Source of the DNA: Datnioides undecimradiatus | Lineage: Eukaryota > Chordata > Actinopteri > Lobotiformes > Datnioididae | Length of the DNA: 64,000 nt | Direction: 5' to 3' | NCBI GenBank assembly: GCA_008933995.1 | Contig: WARS01000011.1 | Span: forward strand, 11,561,516 to 11,625,515 | In this document: positions 1 through 15,736 of the stretch, piece after piece | How the letters are laid out: every line of letters begins with the position of its first letter | How positions within the stretch are numbered: position 1 is the stretch's first letter | Notes under the pieces: generated by a model | Told to the model about the DNA's origin: nothing | The model's input: only the letters and a program-made list of their open reading frames with translations | The model's database searches: none | Translations under genes and position numbers: made by a program

Positions 1-455
1 AACAGTCTGCGGCAGAAACACACCTCTAAGCTGGTTTACCAACTACTGCAGAAAACATGGACGGAAGAGTGTAGAATCAAATACGATTAAATACAGTATG
101 ATATAGTTATTTTAAACTATTTCTTAATTAAACTTGCAAAACAATGACTGTATTATGGTGGAAAAAAAACATGTACTCTGATCAAAGATTTTGCCCATAT
201 CGCCCACAACTAACCTTGTAATATTATAGATATTAAAGAAAATACAGAACAATTCAAGGACATTTGTTTGGCAGGCTAGATTTTATTAAAACTCAATCAT
301 TTTATGTCGGCTTGTTTAGTTTTTAGAAGAATATATGACAGTGTAAGCTCAGACAGTACTGATCAGGATATGCACCATTTTAATTCTAGTACGCTTAGTT
401 CTTATTAAAAATGGATGTGTTTTGTCTCAATACCTTTGTTTCTCTTTGCCTCCAG
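1..455. other. Left edge: presumed saal1 intron
   Basis: This AT-rich sequence leads into the acceptor AG at 454-455 of the first recognised saal1 exon. I tried the three plus frames at the extreme left; none gives a peptide I recognise as SAAL1. No other feature is seen. Confidence 0.5.
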
Positions 456-1554
456 GTCTTCCCCTCATTGGAACCATTTTGCAGGTGCTTCAGTGCCACA
501 GTGAAGGCAGACATGACGGCAGCAGCCAAGAAGACACAAAAGATGAACAGCTCCAGGCTCTAGCAGAGATCACAGCAGAGTTCCTAGCTGACATCTGCAT
601 TCAAATTCCCAAGGTAATCCCAAAGGGATAATCTGCAAATTTTCCTATTGGATTAAATTGTTTTCTTTAAATCTGAAATACAACTGAAATGTGTCTTTGC
701 TTTTGTTTTTTTGCGCCTCGTAGGACACCGTGTCAAATTTGGTGAAGAAAGGTTATCTTACAGAGAAGACATGTCTCACAGCTGCAGGCAGTTTGATCCA
801 CAACTTTAACACTGCAGTAAGTATAATGTGTGCTGACATAGATTACATAAAACAGCTGAGGAGTGATGTTTTATGTTCAATACATTATATTCGGTCGTCT
901 ACAACCACAGACTAATGACAGTATGAAGTTGGAGTCTGTGAAGATGAACATGGTCTGGTTTTACTGTAAAATTAAAGTTCATTGTTATATCCTTAAAAAA
1001 TCCTGTGTAACACTATAAACTTCTCATCCATTAACAAATTACATACTGACATTTAATCACATTACTGTTGACTGATTGGCTGAGAAATGTCAATTAACAG
1101 CAAATGGTGTGACTATTTGTGTTTCATTGGGTAAGAGTATGAGATTGTTGGTTGCATCTTCTTGAAACTCAAATCTCTGTTTTCTAAAAGGAAATACATT
1201 TTAGATACCAAATAAGCTGAATAATAACAGATTCAGTCATTTTTCTTTTTAATTTAAGTTCATTACACTTTGAATTTTCTCTAAAGTTCCTAACTACACT
1301 TTTCTTCATGAGTAGTCTAATCCTCATGTGTGCAAACAGTGACGCCATTGTTTCACTAAAGTCTTTAGGATTAGACGTGTCAGGTTAAGACGTGTGATGG
1401 ACTGCTGCTGCACACCACCAGCTCCTGTGGAAAATAAACACTCTGTTTCCACCCCACCCTTCTTCCTCTTGTGCAGTTTCAGCACCTACAGTCCATGTTG
1501 TCAGAGACTGATCCCCAGTTGGCAGACATGATGAGGAAACAGTTTCCTGCCTGA
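456..1554 (+). CDS. saal1: saal1, 3' end: last three visible coding exons of SAAL1 (serum amyloid A-like 1)
   Basis: Three exons are visible: 456-613, 724-816 and 1477-1554, with TGA at 1552-1554. Each has AG upstream and the first two have GT downstream; phases agree throughout (two bases of a split codon, then whole codons). The joined peptide begins GLPLIGTILQVLQ, contains EITAEFLADICIQIPKDTVS and ends DMMRKQFPA. From memory of the family this aligns with the human SAAL1 C-terminus (LPLIDSLIRVLQ..., ISCEFLSNIFQALTKETVA..., ending near EKNFP). SAAL1 is an armadillo/HEAT-like protein linked to synovial fibroblast proliferation; its biochemical role is poorly defined. The gene is incomplete: all earlier exons lie left of the window. 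Its position next to tph1 and sergef is the vertebrate arrangement and strengthens the call. A likely poly(A) signal (ATTAAA) follows at 1859. Confidence 0.88.
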
Positions 1555-1858
1555 GGTGCCCAGCAGATTGGTGTTCAGCTCTCATCGAGACTCTCACCAC
1601 TTCTTTTTATAATGGCCTTGATTTCCCCTCCAGAGATCCTGCTTCAAGTCATTCTATTTGGATTTCCACTGGAAAAACCTGACAGGGATGTCACACCATC
1701 ACGTGTGGCAGACAGCGTCACAAAGACTTCAGCCGTTTTTGTTTTTTTCACATTTCAGAACCAAAATTCTCAGAATTCTCTGTAATTCAGTTGTTTTTGC
1801 TGTTTATTGTTTTTTATTGTTCTGTGAATGCTATTTTTGTATGAAATTATTGTCTTTT

Positions 1859-1864
1859 ATTAAA
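1859..1864 (+). terminator. Putative saal1 poly(A) signal ATTAAA
   Basis: ATTAAA lies about 305 bases after the saal1 stop codon in AT-rich sequence, a plausible 3' UTR length. It is a common variant signal. No transcript evidence is available from the sequence alone. Confidence 0.45.
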
Positions 1865-2988
1865 ACAATGTTCCAAGAATGTGTGCTCAGAAGCTTTAAC
1901 TGAGCCATCACAATCATCTTGGCTTGATGCAGAGCTGCAGGCAGTTAGCACAATTTTTTTAGTAGAGATCCTCAAGAAAACATTTAAATCATTTCAGGAA
2001 ATTAAAAGAAACATTGAATGAACAAGTAAATGTACAAAGATCAAGACACAGAAATGATAATGTCTGAGAAACTGAATGAGAAAAAAGGCAAAAATCCATT
2101 GATTTTTATAAAGAATTGAGAAGGTCCAACTGAGCGTAGACTCATGGATGCATCTCTAGTACTGCAACACACCTTCCAAATCTGGAGATTGTCTCCATGG
2201 AAATACTTCTGGAGGCTGTAACTCACCTACCATCATAACTTAAAAATGCAGATTTTGACATTTTGCTGGTTTCGTTGTGCCCCTTAATGAACTGAACAGG
2301 ACTCAGAGGGTTTCCTGGATCAAACCATAACTTTCAATCAACATGTATTCCTTTATACAATAAAGGAAAGTTCCCATTACATTCTGCACTTTCTAAACAA
2401 ATCCTTTATCCATCCTGTGGAGTCTCACAACAGTATGAAAATATTTATTCAATACATGTTTGAACAACTTTTTCTTCCAACAAAAATCATTTTTAAAATC
2501 TTAAATTAACACATTACTAGTTCATTAAATTCATTATTATAAAGTCAGTGTATATTTCATATGAAGGTTTCAAATTAACATCCAAAGATACCTTTATATA
2601 TTAGTTTAAAAGTTTAAATAAAATGCTGTTGCAGTTAACCTTTTAGTGCATGATAAAGATAATTCATTTGACAATTATCCTGTACATTTTGCCTCCCTCA
2701 TTAACCTGCCACATGTTGGCATCAGACATTCATCCACAACACCTCTCTGTAAACACATCAGTCTTCACTGCAGCCTCACAGAGAAAGAGCCATTTTAATC
2801 AGAAAATTGCTAAAGCTGTTCACATAGTAAAGCTTTAAGCAGCATTCACAATAATGTAAAGTAATAATTGTTTCTGTTTTTTCTATGATTAAAAATATAC
2901 ATTTTCAACATAAGATGAAACCACATTGAGTGTGAACTGAGTCAGCCTTCGAAGCATATGAGTAATGGTACTAATGCTGATGACAGCA

Positions 2989-3090
2989 TCAAGTGTTTAC
3001 CAGAGGGTGACAGTCACTCGGTAACGACAATAAAATTAGATGAAAGGCTTGAGCCTGGCAACAATGAACTCATTTGGTTTCCAAATGCAC
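2989..3090. repeat. Duplicated non-coding block, copy 1
   Basis: This segment matches 6163-6255 almost base for base. Both begin TCAAGTGT, pass through TTACCAGAGG and share a central run of more than 40 identical bases around AAATTAGATGAAAGGCTTGA. Outside the block the two flanks differ. It could be a small dispersed repeat or a locally duplicated regulatory element. Confidence 0.7.
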
Positions 3091-4487
3091 CATTTCGCCC
3101 ACTCATGGAGAAGAGCAGGACAACCTGCGCATTTCCAGCAAGCTTACGAAGGCTCTGTGAATATAGCAGCTTTTTAATTAAAGCTTGGATTGATATGTAG
3201 AACACTCTTTCTAATGGAAATCCTGAGATGGTTAGAGCGTATGCAAGACAGATATCACCCTATGGGAAAAAAACTGTCTTTTTAATCCTGCTTTCTCTAG
3301 ACAGGAGCTTGACTATGATGCACATAGGTGGCCAGTGCCTTGATCTACAAGTCATGTCTTCTTTGTGTTTTAAATGGCTAGAGGATGAAGAAGATGTAAT
3401 CACGATTGGCCTTTCAAGATTGCTTGTGGCCAGTGACTTGGTCTTTGTTGAGTGCTCCGTCTTGAGGCCCTGCTCCCGGGCGTGTCATGTCACAGAGATC
3501 AGGGTGAAGCCCAGATGTTTCCTGTTGCACTGCCAAACTTCATTGTCAGTCTGTCAGTCTTCACAGCAGCTTGATATGATCTGACTCTTTGCACAAGGCC
3601 GCTCATCATGTGGCCGGTGCTTCATACACATCAGTGACGCTGAGCCATGTCAGGCCTGTCTGATGCTGATGTTAGATGTCAGTTACTTCTTTTTCTGTTT
3701 ACTTCTGCCCACACCAACTTGCTGTTCTTTTAAATGACCTGACATTTTGCCTCACAGTAAAATGTTCTATTTTTCTCACATTTGTGTGAAAATTCACATC
3801 TTTCACGTCCTTACGTAACCTGGAAAGAGTATAGCACATGCTTTTCACATGATGTGCACATGAAGTTGACAGTTGAATTTTATAGTTTTTAATATTTTGC
3901 CACGGACATTTGGTGGTAATTATAGCTTTTCTGTAACAAATGTGTTTTAACTGATGAAGTGGGATCAAACCACATTTTCTGTCAATATTCTGTGTGAATG
4001 GAAGTCTGTCATTCAACATTAGGATTTTTTTGTTTTGCTTATAAGTATTCTCGTCATGACATGAGACTGACTTGTCCTGGATGATTAAAGCAACACATTT
4101 AAAGAAAATGTATAATTTTGTCCACACTAAGCCCCGTTGAGTCTTTGAAATGGCTATGACACTGCTGTAGTACCTGTTGCTGGGTGAGTCTGAGGGATAA
4201 TGAAGGGATGAAGAATGCGTGTGCAGTGTCACGTTCCCTCTCCTTTGATTCCAAGGCCCGGCCTATTCACAACCACCTGGTCAAGGCGTGTTAATAAAGA
4301 CACATGATCCTATTTGGTACAATCAAAGCCCCCTTCAGCTCATTTCCTGAGTTCCCTGGCTTTCTATCTCTTGTCAACAGAATCACAATGAAACTTTCCC
4401 CTTCGTGATGCCTGAATATCAAAGACGCTGACGTTTCCTGCACGCAAAAAGTGATGCGGTGACGTTGATGTTTGCGTTTGCTTTAAC

Positions 4488-4515
4488 TGCCTCTTCTGCT
4501 TCTTTAGAAGAGGCA
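4488..4515. repeat. 10-bp inverted repeat with 8-nt loop
   Basis: The arms TGCCTCTTCT (4488-4497) and AGAAGAGGCA (4506-4515) are perfectly complementary around an 8-base spacer. The hairpin stands alone in intergenic sequence. Its function is unknown and it may be chance. Confidence 0.5.
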
Positions 4516-6162
4516 ACCTTATCCCCACCTTATCTGTTGGGATATTGTAAAGATAAACCTGAACAGGGACGTTGCCATTCAGCATCAACGGCAGTGCAGT
4601 ATTTTTCTCACATTCACATCAGCACATTTATGCAGAGGTACAACAATTATATAGCTTCTTTTTTTACATTATCTTCAGTTGTGATGCAACAATTACAGTG
4701 TAAGTCAAATACTGTAATATGTAATTTACCGTTTTGCACCTGCCCCAATTTCACCAACAAAAATACCTGTCAATAAAGGGAGTAGGGACGTAGGGAGTTG
4801 TATATCACAATCAATCGTCTTCTATAAGGCCTCATTAGTTTACTTGCCAAAAGAGGGATGTAACACAAATAAGTGAAAATGTCAATAAAATAAATTAACA
4901 AATTCAATTCTACTTTAAGTTGTCTATAGACAAATAATGAAAAAGAACAGTTTTTTATTCAAACGGTGTTACGAAGGCTGCTTATCTAAATATAGCATCA
5001 AACATATTCATGTGTGACTGTATCTGTGTTTCTTGTGAGCTAGACATAAACCTGTGAAATCCAATTATATAAGAAGGCATGCAATTGACTCCTTTAGTAA
5101 ATATTAGATTGAGAGCAAAGCTCTGTGGTGACAGTCATTTAATAAATAGTAACATGACATGAATTAAAAGGATTTGCATTTGTTTTTCTGCTGTTTAAAA
5201 TGTCTTCCTTTATATATTTTTACTATATTTTTACTTGCCTGTATAATACATATCATCTGTGATTTAGAGATAAAATGTTCTGGATTAATATACCTGTTGA
5301 ATACAATGCAAATACAATTTTAAAAGACAACCTAACTTAATTTATAATCTTTCCTGATTAAATGCACTACACTTCCAGTGACCCTTTTTTAATTTATAGA
5401 CATAACATTTCTATTTTGAATGCAGCAGGTGTTTATGGGTGCGGCTCTGTCCTGTCCTGTCCTTGCACCCTGTCACCAAGTGGCATATGCTCCTGTTTGT
5501 TCGGTAATGAAAGAATTGGAGCTAATTAAAGGGATGTGGTCCTGCCACAGGAAGTGTACGTAAGCAGACCATTCACTGCTCTGATTAGTTAGTTGTTCAA
5601 ACAAGGCTCAGGATCAGGTGAAAGACTGGAATTCTATTGATGAAGTGCTCTCCAAGGACCTTGAATTCTCTGGAAATTCAAATAACAGCAGTGTTACAAT
5701 CAGCAGTGGAAAGGAAGACCGAACATGCCACTCAAGTAGAAACAAAATATGTTCATAAAACCAATCCTGCTATACTGATGTTTCTTTTGTTATTAGTTGT
5801 TTAAGTTCAAGAACAATAACTAAAAAGCAATGCCATCTTAACCAACACATTAATTTGTGTATTAACTTACAGTAAGTATTGCAGCATCAGCTTTAGACTG
5901 AAAATGTATTATTTTAAATTGATCTGTTTTTGGTTTTAATTTCCAACTCTAAAAAAATTGAACTCTGAAACAGATAAGATAAGATAATTTATGAATGCAT
6001 TTAAGAACTACAGATAAGTCAGAGTTTGTATATTCATAATTTGTATGTTGTCTAGTTTAGAGTTGACTAATTTAAATATTTTTCATGAGAACAGCAAACA
6101 ACAAAATAATTTATTTATTTATTTTTTTTTAAAAATCAAACCTTAAAAATCAAAAGGTTTTT

Positions 6163-6255
6163 CAAGTGTAGTTACCAGAGGCTGACTCAGTAATGACAAT
6201 AAAATTAGATGAAAGGCTTGAGCCTGGCAACAGTGAACTCATTTAGTTTTTAAAA
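6163..6255. repeat. Duplicated non-coding block, copy 2
   Basis: Second copy of the block at 2989-3090, in the same orientation and 3.2 kb away. It carries a small deletion near GACTCAG and a few substitutions, with a long identical core. No open frame is conserved between the copies. Confidence 0.7.
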
Positions 6256-9200
6256 ATGTCACTGTGTTACGATGTGTAGCTATTACTGTAGATAACTGAC
6301 GGTGAAAAATTCATTACTTATGCTTGTACGTTTGTACCTGCGTGACAGGTGGTATATCTAACCTGCTGAGGTGTCTTTGAGCAAAACATTGAATCCCTAT
6401 CAACGACGCTGCAACCTCTGAACTCCCTTTAGAGAATTCGATGCAAATATCAGTTATTATTGTGGTATTTTATTTATCTGCCAAATGCCCGGTGAGATGT
6501 AGTGCAGTTTTAAGTTCTAATACATTCTAATGCTTATGTTGGGCACAGTCTTAGTGCCATGGGTCAGATTAGCCGAAGAGATGTCTTGCAGCTTGATGCT
6601 CAGCCACTTGTGAATAAATCCCTCTGATTGAAGTGAACAGAACTGGGACAGACTGGCCGTGGTACAGCTTGCACACTCAGACGTGTCTGCAACACAGCAT
6701 CTATCCTTCACAAAACTCTACAGAGAGTTCTGAATACAAAACTTTTCTACAGACAAACGTCATTTATTCCTTCAAAACATGAACAGTTTGGTTGCTCAGA
6801 TAGCCAGGCAGGCAACAGACTTTCTGTAAAGCATGAAAGACAAGTTTGGTACACATAGGTGCACTCTGATAAATATAAAAAGCATTTAAAGCACAAGGTT
6901 CCCATCAGATGTGTTGCACCATGTTGCAGTATATAATGTGGAAGAAGAGTTTTGTTTGTTTGTTGAAATGGAGCAGTGGTGCTGAGAATGACTAAAATCC
7001 TCCCACTTGAAAAAATGTTTATTAATATCTGAATTCTTGAAGCTAATTAACACAAGAGACTGCAAACTACATAAGGTAAGTGGGTCAGCAGAGAGGGACA
7101 ACCACAATGAGCCATCTTATTCAGGCTGCACTCTCTGACCCTGCTCTGTCAAAGCACTCATTAGCTTTAAGCATCTCAAAGCACCTATGTCACCTATGTC
7201 AATTACCCTTTGAAGCAGAGATGGCACAAGCCACGTCACCTTATCTCACAAACTGTTTAAACATATTTCAATATCAAATGCAGGAAAAATCAGCTTGCTG
7301 GGACAAATGCGTCATTTGAAAATGGCATTCAGCTTGAAATGGGAAATTAAATAAAGGAGATCTGATCCAGGAGCTGTCAAGACACAAGGGCATCAAAGGC
7401 CAGAGCAAGAGTGGTCTGTGGACATGTTTTTATAAGTAGATCTGGATGTGCTTGATGCTGCTGTGTCAAAGCTCATCTCAGTGTTTGAGCATCATGAAAG
7501 GAACAGTTCATTACTCAACTGTGAACAATACCATGGCCGAACCATTCAGTGGGCTTTGTCCTTTCCCCTGCCTTTTCTCTCCTCCTGATGAACAAGCAAG
7601 CCACAATACCTTTTCAAGGAAAAACAAATTCAACCTTTCTCCATGTATTAGTCATAGGGTTCACATGTCTGCATGATCTGTGCTTACCAGTGCTCTCTAC
7701 ATTGCTCTGGGCAATAGCAGCAGCTTGGTTAACTACTTGTGACGTTCTGTGATGTATTCTGGTGTGAATGAATGGTTGCTGAACTACACAGAGAGTTTGT
7801 CTGAAACAGGTCTCATTTCCTGTCCTTTAGGCCAATTTTAGTCCATAGAGGACAACACACTTTACTTTTACTGTTAAAGCTTATGCTGTCGAACAGGAAG
7901 CATTACTGCTATATAAAAAAAAAAGTTTTCTTAGAGATGACACTAAGGTTTTTTTCATTGTCGATTAATCCATGGAAAGTAACATCACATTAATATCCTG
8001 TAATTGCTTAATTTGACCAAGAGTTAAAAATCTGTCATTATAATTATATAGAAAACATTGAAGTCCTCACACTCAAAAAGCTAAAACCAAAGAAAGTTTG
8101 GCATTTTATCTTGGGTTTAAATAATTAACTGACGATCAAAATGGTTTCTAATTAATTTGATTTCAATTAACTAATACTTTCAGCCCTATAGGACTATAAC
8201 TGTAATGCCAACAGAAAAGGACTAGATGCTGAAGGTCCCTGACACTGGCTTGTTTCATCAAGGTCACAACTGTGTTTGATAATATATAATTTGTTTGTTG
8301 TGGTTATTATTGCTAAATATGTTATCAAGTCAAAGCCAAGGTAAAATGAATATATAATGTCTCAGCTGACCTTTCCGCTGTGTTCGTTTGTTGTGTTTTG
8401 TAGCTCAGGTGATGTATATTGTGTTTGCACACTGATGCAGAAATGCTTGTCTTCTGTAGGTGGAGATGATAAGGGGCTTAAGCTAACAGTCAGGTAAACA
8501 TGTTCATGCTTTGCTGATCTTAAGGAGGGGGGTTTCTGTTGCTTCAAACTTTATGAGCAATGCATACTGGTAAACGTAGTTACTGTTGGAGAGGCTCCTG
8601 GTACTGTAGAAGATGATATGCAGACTACACCAACCCCAACAGTCAGACTGGATACCCACATAGCAAAAGGGGGCAGATCTGGATTCAGGAGGAAGTTCCC
8701 TTCACTGCCTCCTTTGTTGTGTAAAGCATCTGTCCATGTCACGAGTGACACAGGCCAGGACCACCTGAGACGAACAGCATGTGCATCAGCCACATGTATC
8801 CCTGTGTTGGAGCTGTGTGAGGCTAAGAGTACAGTCAGAGCCTGACAGACAGAGACACCTCACCTTATCTGTCCTAGTTGTTGAGGTGACTAAAGCTTAG
8901 AGAACAGCGGTGTTATTAAAGTAATGAAGCCTCCTACCTTCAGCGCTCCCTCATTTTGATTCTGCCTGCTGAGGCCCCTGGAGCCTTTTCCACTGATTGC
9001 CTTGATCTTATTAAAAGGCTCATGGTGTTAAAGACAGGAAAACATGCAGATTATTTATGCTATGTGGCCAGAGGTGCTTACAGTGCAGGGGAATGGATTT
9101 TGAAGAGAGAAGGGTGGCGGGTGGGGGGTTGGATCACTGTACAATGAGGGCAGGTGGGCTATGCTTGAATCCTCTTAAACCTTGACCTCCTCTTAGTCTC

Positions 9201-9509
9201 AAGGTGTCAACAAACAAAAAGAATTAACTGCTTGTGCTAGCACAAGGAGGTCTGCATCCGAACTGCTGATCAATATCAACATGATAGCACTTTCCCAATA
9301 CTTGTCTTTAACATAACAAATACACATTTTAAAAAGTCCTGTTTTATATCTTTTTAACGCAGCAGATACACTTGGAGTTTTCTCAGACATACTTAAATAT
9401 CTAATAGAAACAATTTAAATACGTATTTTATTATCTCTGTAAATTCAGAATTTGTGATTGATCTCACTCAATCTATTTTAGGCTTTCAGGTGAAATAAAA
9501 GATACCCTT

Positions 9510-9714
9510 TTACCCTAATGACGTGGGCGGTGCTGCTCTTTTTCCATTTGCTGCTGTGGGTGAGATTATTGCCCCCTCCTATTTCTCTCTGTGGTTAAAT
9601 AGCAAAGCGCGCTACTTGTCGGGGTAGACAGCCCACTTTACATAGCGGAGGTGATTTAGATAATCCACCTGTAAGAACTACATAAAAAGGCGAATAACCC
9701 AGCTGCACTTTAAC
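9510..9714 (+). promoter_or_regulatory. tph1 proximal promoter and 5' UTR
   Basis: Just upstream of the tph1 start codon the sequence contains TGACGTGG (9519-9526, a CRE-like half site), a TATA-like TTAAATA (9595-9601) and TAATCC (9661-9666), the core recognised by OTX/CRX homeodomain factors. The TATA-like element would place the transcription start near 9625 and give a 5' UTR of about 90 bases. TPH1 is known to be cAMP-responsive and rhythmically expressed in the pineal gland and retina, so these motifs fit, but each is short and unproven. Confidence 0.4.
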
Positions 9715-14296
<4,582 letters not shown>

Positions 14297-15736
14297 TTGC
14301 CCACATTCAAGTTAAAGTTGTCCACCTACAGCCCATCAATGCTTGCTGTGTCACCCCCAAGCACCGCTGTAGAGATACTGCTTGTGTATGGCCCTTCGTC
14401 AGTACAATGAATGTGCACTGCTTTTGGCAAAATGCTCTTATGTCCCCACTTGTATGGTATGTAGCTTATACACTTTACAGAGGCGCTTACATTATATTTA
14501 GCCACTGATATCAGTGAATTGCACAAACCCAAAGAGCTGCTTAAACTGTTCTGCTTCATTTGTACTCAATTGGCTTCTGTATTTGAAACAAACAATGCGC
14601 TTTCATGGTACCCTTTTCAAAGTTCCCCAGCTGTTACATACAGATGTGGTTTCCTCATTGTATTGTTAATTCTGCTGTTGTATATTATCATGTGAACTTC
14701 TTTTTGTATTTTCATTTCATTCTTTTTCTTCACATTTAAGCTTCCTCACTTCAGTGACATGTATAAAATGTACCTTGTTTGTATTCTTTTCGTGTATGTA
14801 TTATGTTTCTTTGTGTGCTGTTGAGGGAAATTATGAAACTGAAAACTGGTGTTACGAGAATGTTTTCATGACTGATAACAGATTTGGCACATGTACCCTG
14901 AACTATTTTATTTTACAGTGATGATTTTGAATACCTCCTCTTGAAGTGAATATAATTGTAGTACTCCTTAAATCAAAACATTATTTTTCTACTGTAAAGA
15001 AATATAGACATTATGAGTAGGCTATGTATGAAACTATTGAAAAAAATAAAATGTTCATTGTGTCAAATGGTTTAATGCCTGTTGACTTGCTACTTTTTCA
15101 TGGTCTCTTGGCAGTGACTTTGTGATGACTTTGTGACACTGATGTTTTATAGATGATACTAATTGCAGAGGATTTTAAAAGAAGGCAACATGTTTTTGTT
15201 TTGGGTATATATCATGTCAAAGGGATGCAGCTTATTTGAATTCAGGTGACACATTACAAAATCTCCAGCGTGTTCTCATCTCCAGAGTGTTATCACCTAA
15301 CTCTGGAAATTTGATCAAGATAACATAAGATTAGGTAACTATGTTACAACAATCCGAATTTAATAAAACCTACACTCAAAGAGGCTCTAATCTTCACATT
15401 CTCTTAAAACTGTAAGAGTGTTATTAATCAAACTGGCCATTTTTAAGGCTGTGTTAGACTGAGTGCTGTTTTATTATTTTTGTCCACCAACTTTATATCT
15501 AGACGAAGTGTGTACAGGTAAACAATGTGTATTTTTGTGTAATATTCCCCAAATGTCATCCTTTTGCATGATGAAAACGCAGGCACAAGAGCAACTTTTA
15601 GTAAACCACGACTTGCTCTTCGGTCAAGGGAACGTACTGCTCAGAAAGTGTATTTATCAGATGTCAAACATCCATTGTCAGTTACTTTACGACAGTGTCG
15701 CAAATCGCGCTGTAAGTACCGCTAACCAGGTGCTCC
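14297..15736 (+). other. tph1 3' UTR and tph1-sergef spacer
   Basis: The tph1 3' UTR probably runs to about 15070. The remaining roughly 650 bases hold the sergef 5' flank and 5' UTR. Same-strand neighbours this close leave little room for independent distal regulation. No TATA box is evident for sergef. Confidence 0.6.
15045..15050 (+). terminator. tph1 poly(A) signal AATAAA
   Basis: AATAAA lies about 750 bases beyond the tph1 stop codon in T/A-rich sequence and is the first canonical signal I see on the plus strand. It implies a 3' UTR of about 0.77 kb. Confidence 0.6.

Larger units (their letters stand above)
1885..9500. other. saal1-tph1 intergenic region
   Basis: About 7.6 kb of AT-rich sequence without a recognisable gene. 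The short open frames here (the longest is 177 codons, minus strand, 3699-4232) show no familiar domain, no splice partner and no upstream promoter. The supported contents are a duplicated block of about 90 bp (2989-3090 and 6163-6255) and a 10-bp inverted repeat at 4488-4515. A slightly GC-richer stretch around 4230-4600 could be regulatory, but nothing proves it. Confidence 0.6.

Noticed and set aside
1..90. Possible additional saal1 exon at the left edge
   Set aside because: None of the three plus frames resembles SAAL1, and no clear donor follows in a suitable frame.
3228..3584. 118-codon plus-strand open frame
   Set aside because: No family resemblance and no supporting signals; treated as chance.
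3699..4232. 177-codon minus-strand open frame between saal1 and tph1
   Set aside because: It has no recognisable domain, no splice partner and no promoter, and its composition is typical of AT-rich non-coding DNA. Length alone is not enough in a 64-kb window.
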